Positions 1 through 5,591 of a stretch of DNA of 5,591 nt are shown here, in pieces (within the stretch, counting starts at the first letter, position 1; each line of letters begins with the position of its first letter). This DNA comes from Bacteroidota bacterium (GTDB lineage Bacteria > Bacteroidota > Bacteroidia > Chitinophagales > Chitinophagaceae), in assembly GCA_018267795.1 (NCBI GenBank), contig JAFDXS010000185.1, forward strand, positions 1 through 5,591, in the 5' to 3' direction. Position numbers and translations under genes: made by a program. Under the pieces are notes generated by a model. The model was not told the DNA's origin. It was given only the letters and a program-made list of their open reading frames with translations, and made no database searches.

Positions 1-6
1 TATGGG

Positions 7-40
7 TACCTACTCTTTATTGAGTAGGTATTTTTATTTT
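7..40 (+). terminator. Rho-independent terminator of the gene upstream of the window
   Basis: A perfect 9-bp inverted repeat (TACCTACTC at 7-15, GAGTAGGTA at 22-30) encloses a 6-base loop and is followed by a T-rich tail (TTTTTATTTT, 31-40). The tail lies only on the right side, so it terminates + strand transcription, presumably of a gene whose coding end lies before base 1. It stops 5 bases short of the mltG start codon, leaving no room for an ordinary promoter and leader between the two. Confidence 0.85.
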
Positions 41-45
41 AGCAT

Positions 46-1095
46 ATGGGCGCAGCAAGGTCAAAAAAGAAGAAATCTGCTTCAAAAAGGATATGGTTAA
101 CTATACTGACAATTGCAGTGGTAGCAGTAGCTTACTTTGCTTTTGAAATATTTGGCCCTAACACCGGTTCCTTTTCAGAAGGGCCGTATCTCTATATACA
201 TACTGGCTCTACTTATGAACAGGTAAAGGAAAGCCTGGTAAGTGGCGGCTATGTGAGAAACATCAGAAGCTTTGATCTGTTGGCCAGGCAGATTAATTAT
301 CCCGAGCATATTCATCCCGGAAAATATACTATTAATAAGGGCATGAGCAATTATGCTATTATTCGCTTACTGCATTCGGGAAGGCAGACACCTGTGAAGC
401 TGGTGATAAACAAACTGCGTAAAGAGCAAGATTTTATTAATCTTCTGGGGCAAAACCTAGAAGCGGATTCTAATGTGCTGAAGCAAATGTTTCATGATCC
501 GGTTTACCTGTCGCAGTTTGGGCTTGATACCAATACACTAATGTGTGCTGTGATGCCAGATACCTATGATTTTTTCTGGAATACTACTGCTGACAAAGCC
601 TTTAGGAAAATAGAAAAGAGTTATGCTCATTTCTGGACGCCAGAACGCATACAACAAGCCAAGAACCATGATCTAACACCGCAGCAAGCGATAACAGTGG
701 CCTCAATAGTAGATGAAGAAACTAATAAAAACGATGAGAAAGCCAAGATTGCAAGCGTATATCTTAACCGCCTGCATAAGGGCATAAGGCTGCAGGCCGA
801 CCCGACGGTAAAGTTTGCTATAGGCGACTTTACCATACGCCGCATTACCGGAGCACACCTGCAATTTTCTTCTCCTTATAATACTTATTTGAATACCGGA
901 TTACCACCGGGACCTATATGTACACCATCCGTAGCAAGTATAGAGGCAGTGTTGCAAGCGCCTGCTACTGACTATTTATATTTCTGTGCAAAGGAAGACT
1001 TTAGCGGCTATCATCGCTTTGCGGCTACTTTGCAAGAGCATATGCAAAATGCACATCTTTATCAGCAGGCTTTGAATGAGCGGGGGATACATTAG
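46..1095 (+). CDS. mltG: Endolytic murein transglycosylase MltG (YceG family)
   Basis: MltG is an inner-membrane lytic transglycosylase that cuts nascent glycan strands inside the chain and so sets peptidoglycan strand length. The 349-residue protein is close to the E. coli length (340). It has a short basic cytoplasmic tail (KKKK at 7-10), one membrane helix at about 16-36, a LysM-like region at about 48-115 (PGKY at 91-94), and the YceG catalytic domain at about 120-345. Family motifs seen are PDTY (171-174), ASIVDEET (219-226), NRL (241-243), LQADPTV (249-255), SPYNTY (276-281) and GLPPGP (285-290). By alignment from memory with the EKET motif of E. coli, E225 is the catalytic glutamate; the first Glu of that motif is Asp here (D223). 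ATG 46 is the only plausible start: an in-frame TAG lies at 40-42 and the next Met is residue 100, beyond the membrane helix. No promoter or ribosome-binding site is visible in the 5 bases after the preceding terminator. The 42-base gap to the next gene holds no terminator, so cotranscription is possible. Confidence 0.95.
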   Translation: MGAARSKKKKSASKRIWLTILTIAVVAVAYFAFEIFGPNTGSFSEGPYLYIHTGSTYEQVKESLVSGGYVRNIRSFDLLARQINYPEHIHPGKYTINKGMSNYAIIRLLHSGRQTPVKLVINKLRKEQDFINLLGQNLEADSNVLKQMFHDPVYLSQFGLDTNTLMCAVMPDTYDFFWNTTADKAFRKIEKSYAHFWTPERIQQAKNHDLTPQQAITVASIVDEETNKNDEKAKIASVYLNRLHKGIRLQADPTVKFAIGDFTIRRITGAHLQFSSPYNTYLNTGLPPGPICTPSVASIEAVLQAPATDYLYFCAKEDFSGYHRFAATLQEHMQNAHLYQQALNERGIH

Positions 1096-1137
1096 GATGT
1101 GAAGTACTTTTATTAATATTGCTTGAAAATTTACCTT

Positions 1138-2373
1138 ATGAAATTAATTTATTCTGTCATTTTTACCTTATTTTTTTCAAATACTTTATTTGCCCAGATT
1201 TATCCGCGATATCCTTCTTTAAATAGGATTGCTTATTATCCATTTACAGGCAATGCAAATGATTATAGCGGAAATGGGTATAATCTATCTGTAACAGGTG
1301 CTACGCTTTGTGCTGACCGTTTTGGGAATGCTAATGCGGCTTATCAATTTAATGGGATAGACAATATACTTTTATATAGTAGCTTGTTACCTACTGATAG
1401 TAACTTTACATATTCTTGTTGGGTTTCATCAACCGTGACACAGAATGCAGTGGTAATGTTCAACGGTAATTCTGGCTGGAATGGTTATGGATATGCTATG
1501 ATGGACAGTGCAGGTATAACAGGCGAGGTGGGAAATGACCTGGAGATAATGTGCGGCAATGTAGGTTATTTTGGCACACACCATTTGCCCAATGGTTGGC
1601 ATCATTTCCTCTTTAAGGTAACAAATAATAGTACAGTTGATTATTTTTTTGATGGACAGAAAATAAGCAGCGCCCTATTCTTTTATAATCCACCTGTCGG
1701 CAAATTTGAAATAGGTGGAAGTAGCGATCTTGCTGGTTATAACTTAAATGGCAAAATAGATGATGTTTCCGTTTACGACAGGGCTATTGATTCTTTAGAA
1801 ATACTGCAAGTGTATTATGGTTGTTATAAACAGATTACTACTCAGCCGGTGTCTGTAAATATAAAAACAGGTTTTACAGGTAAAATGTTTATAAATACTG
1901 ATGATACATTTCATACAGTACAATGGCAGGTCGATATGGGAACCGGGTTTGTAGATTTGACAGGTGCGGGTCCGTATTCAGGTATTAATAAGGATACGCT
2001 TGTTATAACATCTCCAACCGTTACGCTTAATAATACACATTATAGATGTATTGTGAAAAATATGATTGGATGTGCTGATACATCTTCTGCCGCAATACTT
2101 AATGTTAGTACAACCGGTGTTAACGAAACGAAAACTGAGGCCGAAATAGAGGTTTATCCTAATCCAGCTACTAATAATATACGAATTACGCTTTCAGAGA
2201 GCATAAATAAGGGATACGTGCAGTTACTAAGTGTTACGGGGCAAGTAACATCAAGAAAAGAGATATCCGGCAATATTATAAATTTTGACTTGAGAGATCT
2301 ATCTGCGGGTGTTTATTTCGTACAGATAAATAATGGAAGCAATTCGATATTTAAAAAAATAATAAAGAATTAA
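1138..2373 (+). CDS. Secreted LamG / Ig-like protein with T9SS type A sorting domain
   Basis: This is a predicted exported 411-residue protein of unknown specific function, likely cell-surface or released, possibly binding glycans or mediating adhesion (inference). It begins with a Sec signal peptide (K2, hydrophobic core at about 3-18, likely cleavage after A19 to expose Q20). A LamG/concanavalin-like domain spans about 30-225: YYPFTGNANDYSGNGY near 33-48, YSCWV at 92-96, and GKIDDVSVYDRA at 205-216. An Ig-like domain follows at about 233-324, with WQ at 263-264 and YRC at 302-304. The C-terminal sorting domain is at about 337-411: VYPNPA at 339-344, LSAGVYFVQI at 388-397 and the end KKIIKN. 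This domain directs outer-membrane passage by T9SS and is then normally removed. I chose ATG 1138 over an in-frame TTG at 1123 because the protein then starts directly with a typical signal peptide. No catalytic residues are recognisable. LamG plus T9SS proteins are common and variable in Bacteroidota, so the domain calls are firm but the role is open. Confidence 0.9.
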   Translation: MKLIYSVIFTLFFSNTLFAQIYPRYPSLNRIAYYPFTGNANDYSGNGYNLSVTGATLCADRFGNANAAYQFNGIDNILLYSSLLPTDSNFTYSCWVSSTVTQNAVVMFNGNSGWNGYGYAMMDSAGITGEVGNDLEIMCGNVGYFGTHHLPNGWHHFLFKVTNNSTVDYFFDGQKISSALFFYNPPVGKFEIGGSSDLAGYNLNGKIDDVSVYDRAIDSLEILQVYYGCYKQITTQPVSVNIKTGFTGKMFINTDDTFHTVQWQVDMGTGFVDLTGAGPYSGINKDTLVITSPTVTLNNTHYRCIVKNMIGCADTSSAAILNVSTTGVNETKTEAEIEVYPNPATNNIRITLSESINKGYVQLLSVTGQVTSRKEISGNIINFDLRDLSAGVYFVQINNGSNSIFKKIIKN

Positions 2374-2391
2374 AATAAGAACATTTATATC

Positions 2392-2425
2392 TAAAGCTCC
2401 TGTAGAACGGGAGCTTTATTTTTTT
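2392..2425 (+). terminator. Rho-independent terminator after the LamG/T9SS gene
   Basis: TAAAGCTCC (2392-2400) pairs perfectly with GGAGCTTTA (2410-2418). An inner T-G wobble and a G-C pair extend the stem to 11 bp around a 5-base loop (TAGAA, 2403-2407). Seven T residues follow (2419-2425). It lies 18 bases past the stop codon and ends transcription of the LamG gene, and of mltG if the two are cotranscribed. It also separates them from the VOC gene. Confidence 0.93.
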
Positions 2426-2480
2426 ATAGCCTAATGGTACAATTTTACCGTATCCTTGTGATAGGGGTAATATCATCGTT

Positions 2481-3119
2481 ATGCAGATAGTAGAAGTAAC
2501 TTTAAAGACGACATCTATTTCTAAGACTAAGCGATTTTATCATAAGACGCTGGAGTTACCAATGGTAAAGGAAACAAATGAAAGGATCTCTTTCCAGGCT
2601 GGTAAAACAATATTGACATTTGAAGTGACTGAAACAGGGAAGCCATTTTATCATATAGCGTTCAACATTACTAATAACAGGTTCTCAGATAGTTTTGAAT
2701 GGATGGAGCAAAAATTGGATATTCTTTCTGTTGAGAATAATATACCAATTGCAGTGTATCCCAACTGGAATGCTGAATCCTTTTATTTTCTGGATAATAA
2801 TGGCAGCATACTGGAATTTATCGTGCGGTTTGATCTGCCTTATCATTCCAACAAGCCTTTTTCTGTAAATGATATTGTGGAGATCAGTGAGGTGGGGATG
2901 GTGGTAGATGATGTGAACGCTGTGGCGGCGCAATTATCCGGGCGGCATAACATACCTTATTTCAAAAAAGGACCACGTTTGACAGACTTTATTGCAATGG
3001 GCGATGAGGAGGGATTGCTACTATTGTCGCAGAATACACGTCCGTGGGTGCCTACTAACCGGCCGGCACAACATTTCCCGGTTAAAATAAAGTTGAATAC
3101 AGAGATTTTGGAATTTTAG
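2481..3119 (+). CDS. Two-module VOC (glyoxalase/dioxygenase fold) family protein
   Basis: This 212-residue protein, probably cytoplasmic, belongs by pattern to the vicinal oxygen chelate superfamily (glyoxalase I, extradiol dioxygenases, fosfomycin-resistance enzymes and many uncharacterised members). The first beta-alpha-beta-beta-beta module spans about 2-118: strand IVEVTL (3-8), the helix and FYHKTLELP segment (19-27), FYHIAFNI (56-63), and FYFLDNNGSILEFI (101-114). The second, shorter module spans about 132-184: ISEVGMVVDDV (135-145) and DFIAMGDEEGLLLLS (169-183). H58 and E112 sit where two metal ligands usually are. The first ligand position, normally His, is Glu in both modules (E5 and E137), so the metal site may be altered or absent. 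ATG 2481 is the natural start because the first strand begins at residue 2. The gene is isolated between a terminator and the gap promoter, with no linked pathway genes, so the substrate cannot be inferred. A catechol dioxygenase or fosfomycin-resistance label would be unjustified. Confidence 0.85.
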   Translation: MQIVEVTLKTTSISKTKRFYHKTLELPMVKETNERISFQAGKTILTFEVTETGKPFYHIAFNITNNRFSDSFEWMEQKLDILSVENNIPIAVYPNWNAESFYFLDNNGSILEFIVRFDLPYHSNKPFSVNDIVEISEVGMVVDDVNAVAAQLSGRHNIPYFKKGPRLTDFIAMGDEEGLLLLSQNTRPWVPTNRPAQHFPVKIKLNTEILEF

Positions 3120-3195
3120 AACGCGATAATAGTCAGGCAAACATATAGTATTTAAATATTTTCAATACCCCTATAGGCTGCTATTTATGTTTGAC

Positions 3196-3227
3196 TTTGG
3201 AATTTAATAATACGACCTGTAACTTTG
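3196..3227 (+). promoter_or_regulatory. Bacteroidota-type promoter for gap
   Basis: TTTG at 3196-3199 (-33 element) and TAACTTTG at 3220-3227 (-7 element) are separated by 20 bases. This fits the Bacteroidota housekeeping consensus TTTG / about 19 bases / TAnnTTTG with every defined base matched. Transcription would start at about 3232-3235, giving a leader of roughly 35 bases that ends in an A-run (3264-3268) directly before the gap ATG. A second TTTG at 3190-3193 is too far away (26 bases) to be the better partner. This is the only full-consensus promoter I found in the window. Confidence 0.8.
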
Positions 3228-3268
3228 CGGCACAATTATAAAACAGTTCTTTAAATCAACTCCAAAAA

Positions 3269-4282
3269 ATGAGTAAAGTAAAAGTTGCCATAAACGGCTT
3301 TGGCCGTATAGGTCGCCTGGCTTTCCGTCAGATATACAATATGGACGGTATTGAAGTTGTTGCTATCAACGACCTGACAAAGCCTAATGTATTAGCACAT
3401 CTTTTGAAATATGATACTGCACAAGGGCGTTTTGGTCAGGATGTGAAACATACTGATGATTCAATAGTAGTTAACGGCCACGCAATAAAGATATATGCAC
3501 AGAAAGACCCTGCTCAAATACCATGGGGCCAACATGATGTAGATGTAGTATTGGAATGTACCGGCTTCTTTACCGATAAAGAAAAAGCAGAAGGCCATAT
3601 AAAAGCTGGCGCTAAGCGTGTAGTTATATCTGCACCAGCTACAGGCGAAATGAAAACTGTTGTGTTCAATGTAAACCATGATATTCTTGACGGTTCTGAA
3701 ACAGTAATAAGCTGCGCTTCGTGTACTACTAACTGTCTTGCACCAATGGCTAAAGTGTTGAATGATTCTTATGGCATCGTTACAGGCTTAATGACTACAG
3801 TGCATGCATATACTAATGACCAGAACACACTGGATGCTCCGCACCCTAAGGGCGACCTTCGCCGTGCACGTGCAGCAGCAGAGAACATAGTACCTAACAG
3901 CACCGGTGCTGCTAAGGCAATAGGCCTGGTACTACCTGAACTAAAGGGCAAACTGGACGGCGGTGCACAGCGTGTACCTACTGTTACCGGTTCTCTTACT
4001 GAACTTGTAACTATACTGAGTAAGAAAACAAGTGTAGAAGAAGTAAATGCTGCAATGAAGGCTGCTGCTAATGAAAGCTTCGGTTACAACGAAGATGAAA
4101 TTGTGAGCTCTGATATTATAGGCATTAACTTCGGTTCTCTTTTTGATGCTACACAGACTAAAGTAATGACTGTAGGCGATCAGCAACTGGTGAAAACTGT
4201 AAGCTGGTATGACAATGAAATGAGCTATGTAAGCCAGCTGGTACGTACTGTTAAGTACTTCGCAGGTCTTATCTCTAAATAA
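3269..4282 (+). CDS. gap: Glyceraldehyde-3-phosphate dehydrogenase, type I
   Basis: This enzyme oxidises and phosphorylates glyceraldehyde 3-phosphate to 1,3-bisphosphoglycerate with NAD+, in the cytoplasm, as a homotetramer in this family. The 337-residue protein is full length. The NAD-binding fold has NGFGRIG at 9-15 and D35 in IND (33-35); the acidic residue at that place is typical of NAD rather than NADP preference. The catalytic domain has SCTTNC at 151-156 with nucleophile C152, the base H179 in TTVHAYT (176-182), DLRRARAAAENIVPNSTGAAKA at about 196-217 covering the phosphate-binding loop, and WYDNE at 313-317. The loop DAPHPKGDLRRAR (189-201) resembles the streptococcal form more than the E. 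coli one. ATG 3269 follows an A-run, as usual for this phylum. All 10 Arg codons are CGT or CGC, fitting high expression, yet 14 of 22 Ile codons are ATA. The gene has a consensus promoter upstream and a terminator hairpin 13 bases after its stop; pgk, the next pathway step, follows. Confidence 0.98.
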   Translation: MSKVKVAINGFGRIGRLAFRQIYNMDGIEVVAINDLTKPNVLAHLLKYDTAQGRFGQDVKHTDDSIVVNGHAIKIYAQKDPAQIPWGQHDVDVVLECTGFFTDKEKAEGHIKAGAKRVVISAPATGEMKTVVFNVNHDILDGSETVISCASCTTNCLAPMAKVLNDSYGIVTGLMTTVHAYTNDQNTLDAPHPKGDLRRARAAAENIVPNSTGAAKAIGLVLPELKGKLDGGAQRVPTVTGSLTELVTILSKKTSVEEVNAAMKAAANESFGYNEDEIVSSDIIGINFGSLFDATQTKVMTVGDQQLVKTVSWYDNEMSYVSQLVRTVKYFAGLISK

Positions 4283-4295
4283 TATATTTTTTTCT

Positions 4296-4328
4296 GAAAC
4301 GCCGCCTGCTACAGGTGGCGTTTCTTTT
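4296..4328 (+). terminator. Terminator or attenuator hairpin between gap and pgk
   Basis: GAAACGCCGCCTG (4296-4308) pairs with CAGGTGGCGTTTC (4312-4324). The result is a 13-bp stem with one G-T wobble and a 3-base loop, followed by TTTT (4325-4328) and more AT-rich sequence. It begins 13 bases after the gap stop and ends 18 bases before the pgk start. It would end most gap transcripts; any readthrough would supply pgk. The short T tail (4 T before an A) may make it leaky, which is inference. Confidence 0.88.
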
Positions 4329-4346
4329 ATTAAATCATTTCTTCCT

Positions 4347-5558
4347 ATGAGCAAGTTCAGCGATTTTAATTTTAAAGGCCATAAAGCGCTTATACGCGTT
4401 GACTTTAATGTGCCAATAAAAGATGGCAAGATTACCGACGACACACGCATACGCGCAGCTATTCCTACTATAAAGAAGGTATTGCAGGATGGTGGCAGTG
4501 TGATATTGATGAGCCACTGGGGCAGACCGCATAAAGACATTGAAAAGAAGCCCAATCTCACACTTGCTGATTTTTCTTTGAAGCCCGTAATAGCACATTT
4601 ATCGCAGCTTATTGGTACAGATGTACAGTTTGCCGATGATTGTATAGGTGATGATGCTATGCAGAAGGCTAAAGATCTGCAGGCTGGGCAGGTATTGCTG
4701 CTGGAAAATCTCCGCTACTATAAGCAAGAAGAAAAAGGCGATAAGGATTTTGCTGAAAAGCTTTCTAAACTGGGAGATGTGTATGTAAATGATGCTTTTG
4801 GTACTGCTCATCGTGCACATGCTTCTACCGCAGTAATAGCTCAATTCTTTTCAAAAGAGAATAAAATGTTTGGCTTGCTGATGGAAGCAGAAGTGGCTGC
4901 TGCTGAGAATGTACTGCACAATAACAAAAAGCCTTTTACTGCTATAATAGGTGGTGCAAAGGTTTCTGACAAGATACTGATCATTGAAAACCTGCTTGAG
5001 AAAGCTACCGATATAATAATAGGTGGTGGTATGGCTTACACCTTTTTTAAGGCGCAGGGTTGCCATATAGGTAATTCGCTTTGCGAAGAAGACAGGCTGG
5101 ACACTGCCAATGAACTGCTAAAGAAAGCAGAAGCGAAGGGCGTATGCATACACCTGCCTTCTGACAGCATAATAGCAGATAAGTTTGCAGCAGATGCAAA
5201 TACGTCATCAGCTAACAATGCAGAAATACCTGCCGGCTGGATGGGGCTGGATATTGGCCAGATGGCAATAGAACAATTCACAAAAGTGATCAGCGAATCT
5301 AAAACCGTACTTTGGAATGGCCCTATGGGGGTGTTTGAAATGGAAAAATTTCAACACGGTACCAAGGCGATAGCACAAGCTGTGGCGGAAGCAACGAAGA
5401 ATGGCGCGTACTCGCTGGTAGGTGGTGGCGACAGTGTAGCGGCTGTAAACAGGTTTGACTATGCTGATAAAGTAAGCTACGTATCTACAGGTGGTGGCGC
5501 ATTACTGGAATATTTTGAAGGGAAGGAACTGCCAGGTATTGCAGCAATTAAGGGTTAA
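4347..5558 (+). CDS. pgk: Phosphoglycerate kinase
   Basis: This cytoplasmic monomeric kinase transfers the acyl phosphate of 1,3-bisphosphoglycerate to ADP, giving 3-phosphoglycerate and the first ATP of lower glycolysis. The 403-residue protein is full length and has two domains. The N-terminal substrate domain shows RVDFNVP (17-23, with D19 and N21), R34, SHWGRP (56-61, with H57 and R60), ENLRYY (120-125, with R123) and NDAFGTAHRAHAST (148-161, with R156), together the basic 3-phosphoglycerate pocket. The C-terminal nucleotide domain shows GGAKVSDK (202-209), GGGMAYTF (226-233), WNGPMGVFE (323-331), GGGDSVAA (359-366) and STGGGA (380-385). No key residue is missing. ATG 4347 gives the usual family N-terminus. 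Its start lies only 18 bases after the hairpin that follows gap, and no good promoter is visible in between. Of 31 Ile codons 21 are ATA, including three in a row at 5013-5021. Confidence 0.98.
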   Translation: MSKFSDFNFKGHKALIRVDFNVPIKDGKITDDTRIRAAIPTIKKVLQDGGSVILMSHWGRPHKDIEKKPNLTLADFSLKPVIAHLSQLIGTDVQFADDCIGDDAMQKAKDLQAGQVLLLENLRYYKQEEKGDKDFAEKLSKLGDVYVNDAFGTAHRAHASTAVIAQFFSKENKMFGLLMEAEVAAAENVLHNNKKPFTAIIGGAKVSDKILIIENLLEKATDIIIGGGMAYTFFKAQGCHIGNSLCEEDRLDTANELLKKAEAKGVCIHLPSDSIIADKFAADANTSSANNAEIPAGWMGLDIGQMAIEQFTKVISESKTVLWNGPMGVFEMEKFQHGTKAIAQAVAEATKNGAYSLVGGGDSVAAVNRFDYADKVSYVSTGGGALLEYFEGKELPGIAAIKG

Positions 5559-5591
5559 TAATAAAGCTGGATAATAATAAAACAGGCTCCC

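Noticed and set aside
1114..1121. TAATATTG as a -7 promoter element for the LamG gene
   Set aside because: It differs from TAnnTTTG at one defined base and has no TTTG about 19 bases upstream. Such partial matches are expected by chance in AT-rich DNA.
1123..1137. TTG start five codons upstream for the LamG/T9SS protein
   Set aside because: ATG 1138 gives a normal signal peptide. The extra residues MKIYL add nothing, and TTG starts are less common.
2451..2458. TATCCTTG as a -7 promoter element for the VOC gene
   Set aside because: Position would suit a promoter just after the terminator, but one defined base is wrong and no -33 TTTG lies at the right distance. It is too weak to annotate, although the VOC gene must have some start site downstream of that terminator.
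2481..3119. Fosfomycin-resistance or catechol 2,3-dioxygenase assignment for the VOC gene
   Set aside because: The fold fits, but the first metal ligand is changed, the second module is reduced, and no pathway genes are linked. Only the superfamily can be supported.
3120..3195. Terminator after the VOC gene
   Set aside because: Only short AT-rich inverted repeats are present (for example GTATT and AATAC near 3147-3167), without a stable GC stem or T tail.
3941..4561. A 206-codon open frame on the - strand
   Set aside because: It runs antisense through the end of gap, the gap-pgk terminator and the start of pgk, all strongly supported on the + strand. Its translation shows no recognisable domain.
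5559..5591. Terminator after pgk, beginning with the left arm AAACAGGCTCCC
   Set aside because: The window ends before any right arm or T tail. It resembles the start of a terminator but cannot be confirmed.
1..5591. Novel system, mobile element, CRISPR array, prophage or RNA gene
   Set aside because: All substantial open frames on the + strand are explained by five recognisable genes. I found no direct repeat arrays, transposase motifs, terminal inverted repeats or tRNA-like folds on either strand.

Overview
The window looks like chromosomal DNA of a Bacteroidota bacterium, probably of the Chitinophagaceae or a close relative; the family-level placement is inference. Four things support the phylum: a secreted protein ending in a type A C-terminal sorting domain of the type IX secretion system (T9SS), found essentially only in this phylum; a match to the Bacteroidota promoter consensus (TTTG, 20-base spacer, TAACTTTG) before gap; A-rich leaders without a clear Shine-Dalgarno sequence; and protein sequences of Bacteroidota character. 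All five genes lie on the + strand, and nearly all the DNA is coding.

Layout. Bases 7-40 are a rho-independent terminator for a gene upstream of the window. It ends 5 bases before mltG (46-1095), the membrane-anchored endolytic murein transglycosylase. After 42 bases comes a secreted LamG/Ig-like/T9SS-sorting protein (1138-2373), closed by a strong terminator (2392-2425). A small two-module VOC (glyoxalase/dioxygenase fold) protein follows (2481-3119). A 149-base gap holds a convincing promoter (3196-3227) for gap (3269-4282), type I glyceraldehyde-3-phosphate dehydrogenase. A 13-bp terminator hairpin (4296-4328) separates gap from pgk (4347-5558), phosphoglycerate kinase. The last 33 bases are AT-rich and hold no gene.

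How the genes relate. gap and pgk catalyse consecutive glycolytic steps (glyceraldehyde-3-phosphate to 1,3-bisphosphoglycerate to 3-phosphoglycerate plus ATP) and are the one clear functional unit. The hairpin between them suggests that pgk receives only readthrough from the gap promoter or has its own unrecognised start site. mltG, the LamG protein and the VOC protein have no evident functional link to glycolysis or to each other.

I see no mobile element, CRISPR array, RNA gene, phage or defence system, and nothing that amounts to a new biological system. The observations most worth a second look are the two terminators placed immediately before start codons, the heavy use of ATA isoleucine codons in gap and pgk, and the VOC protein with Glu where His normally begins each module.
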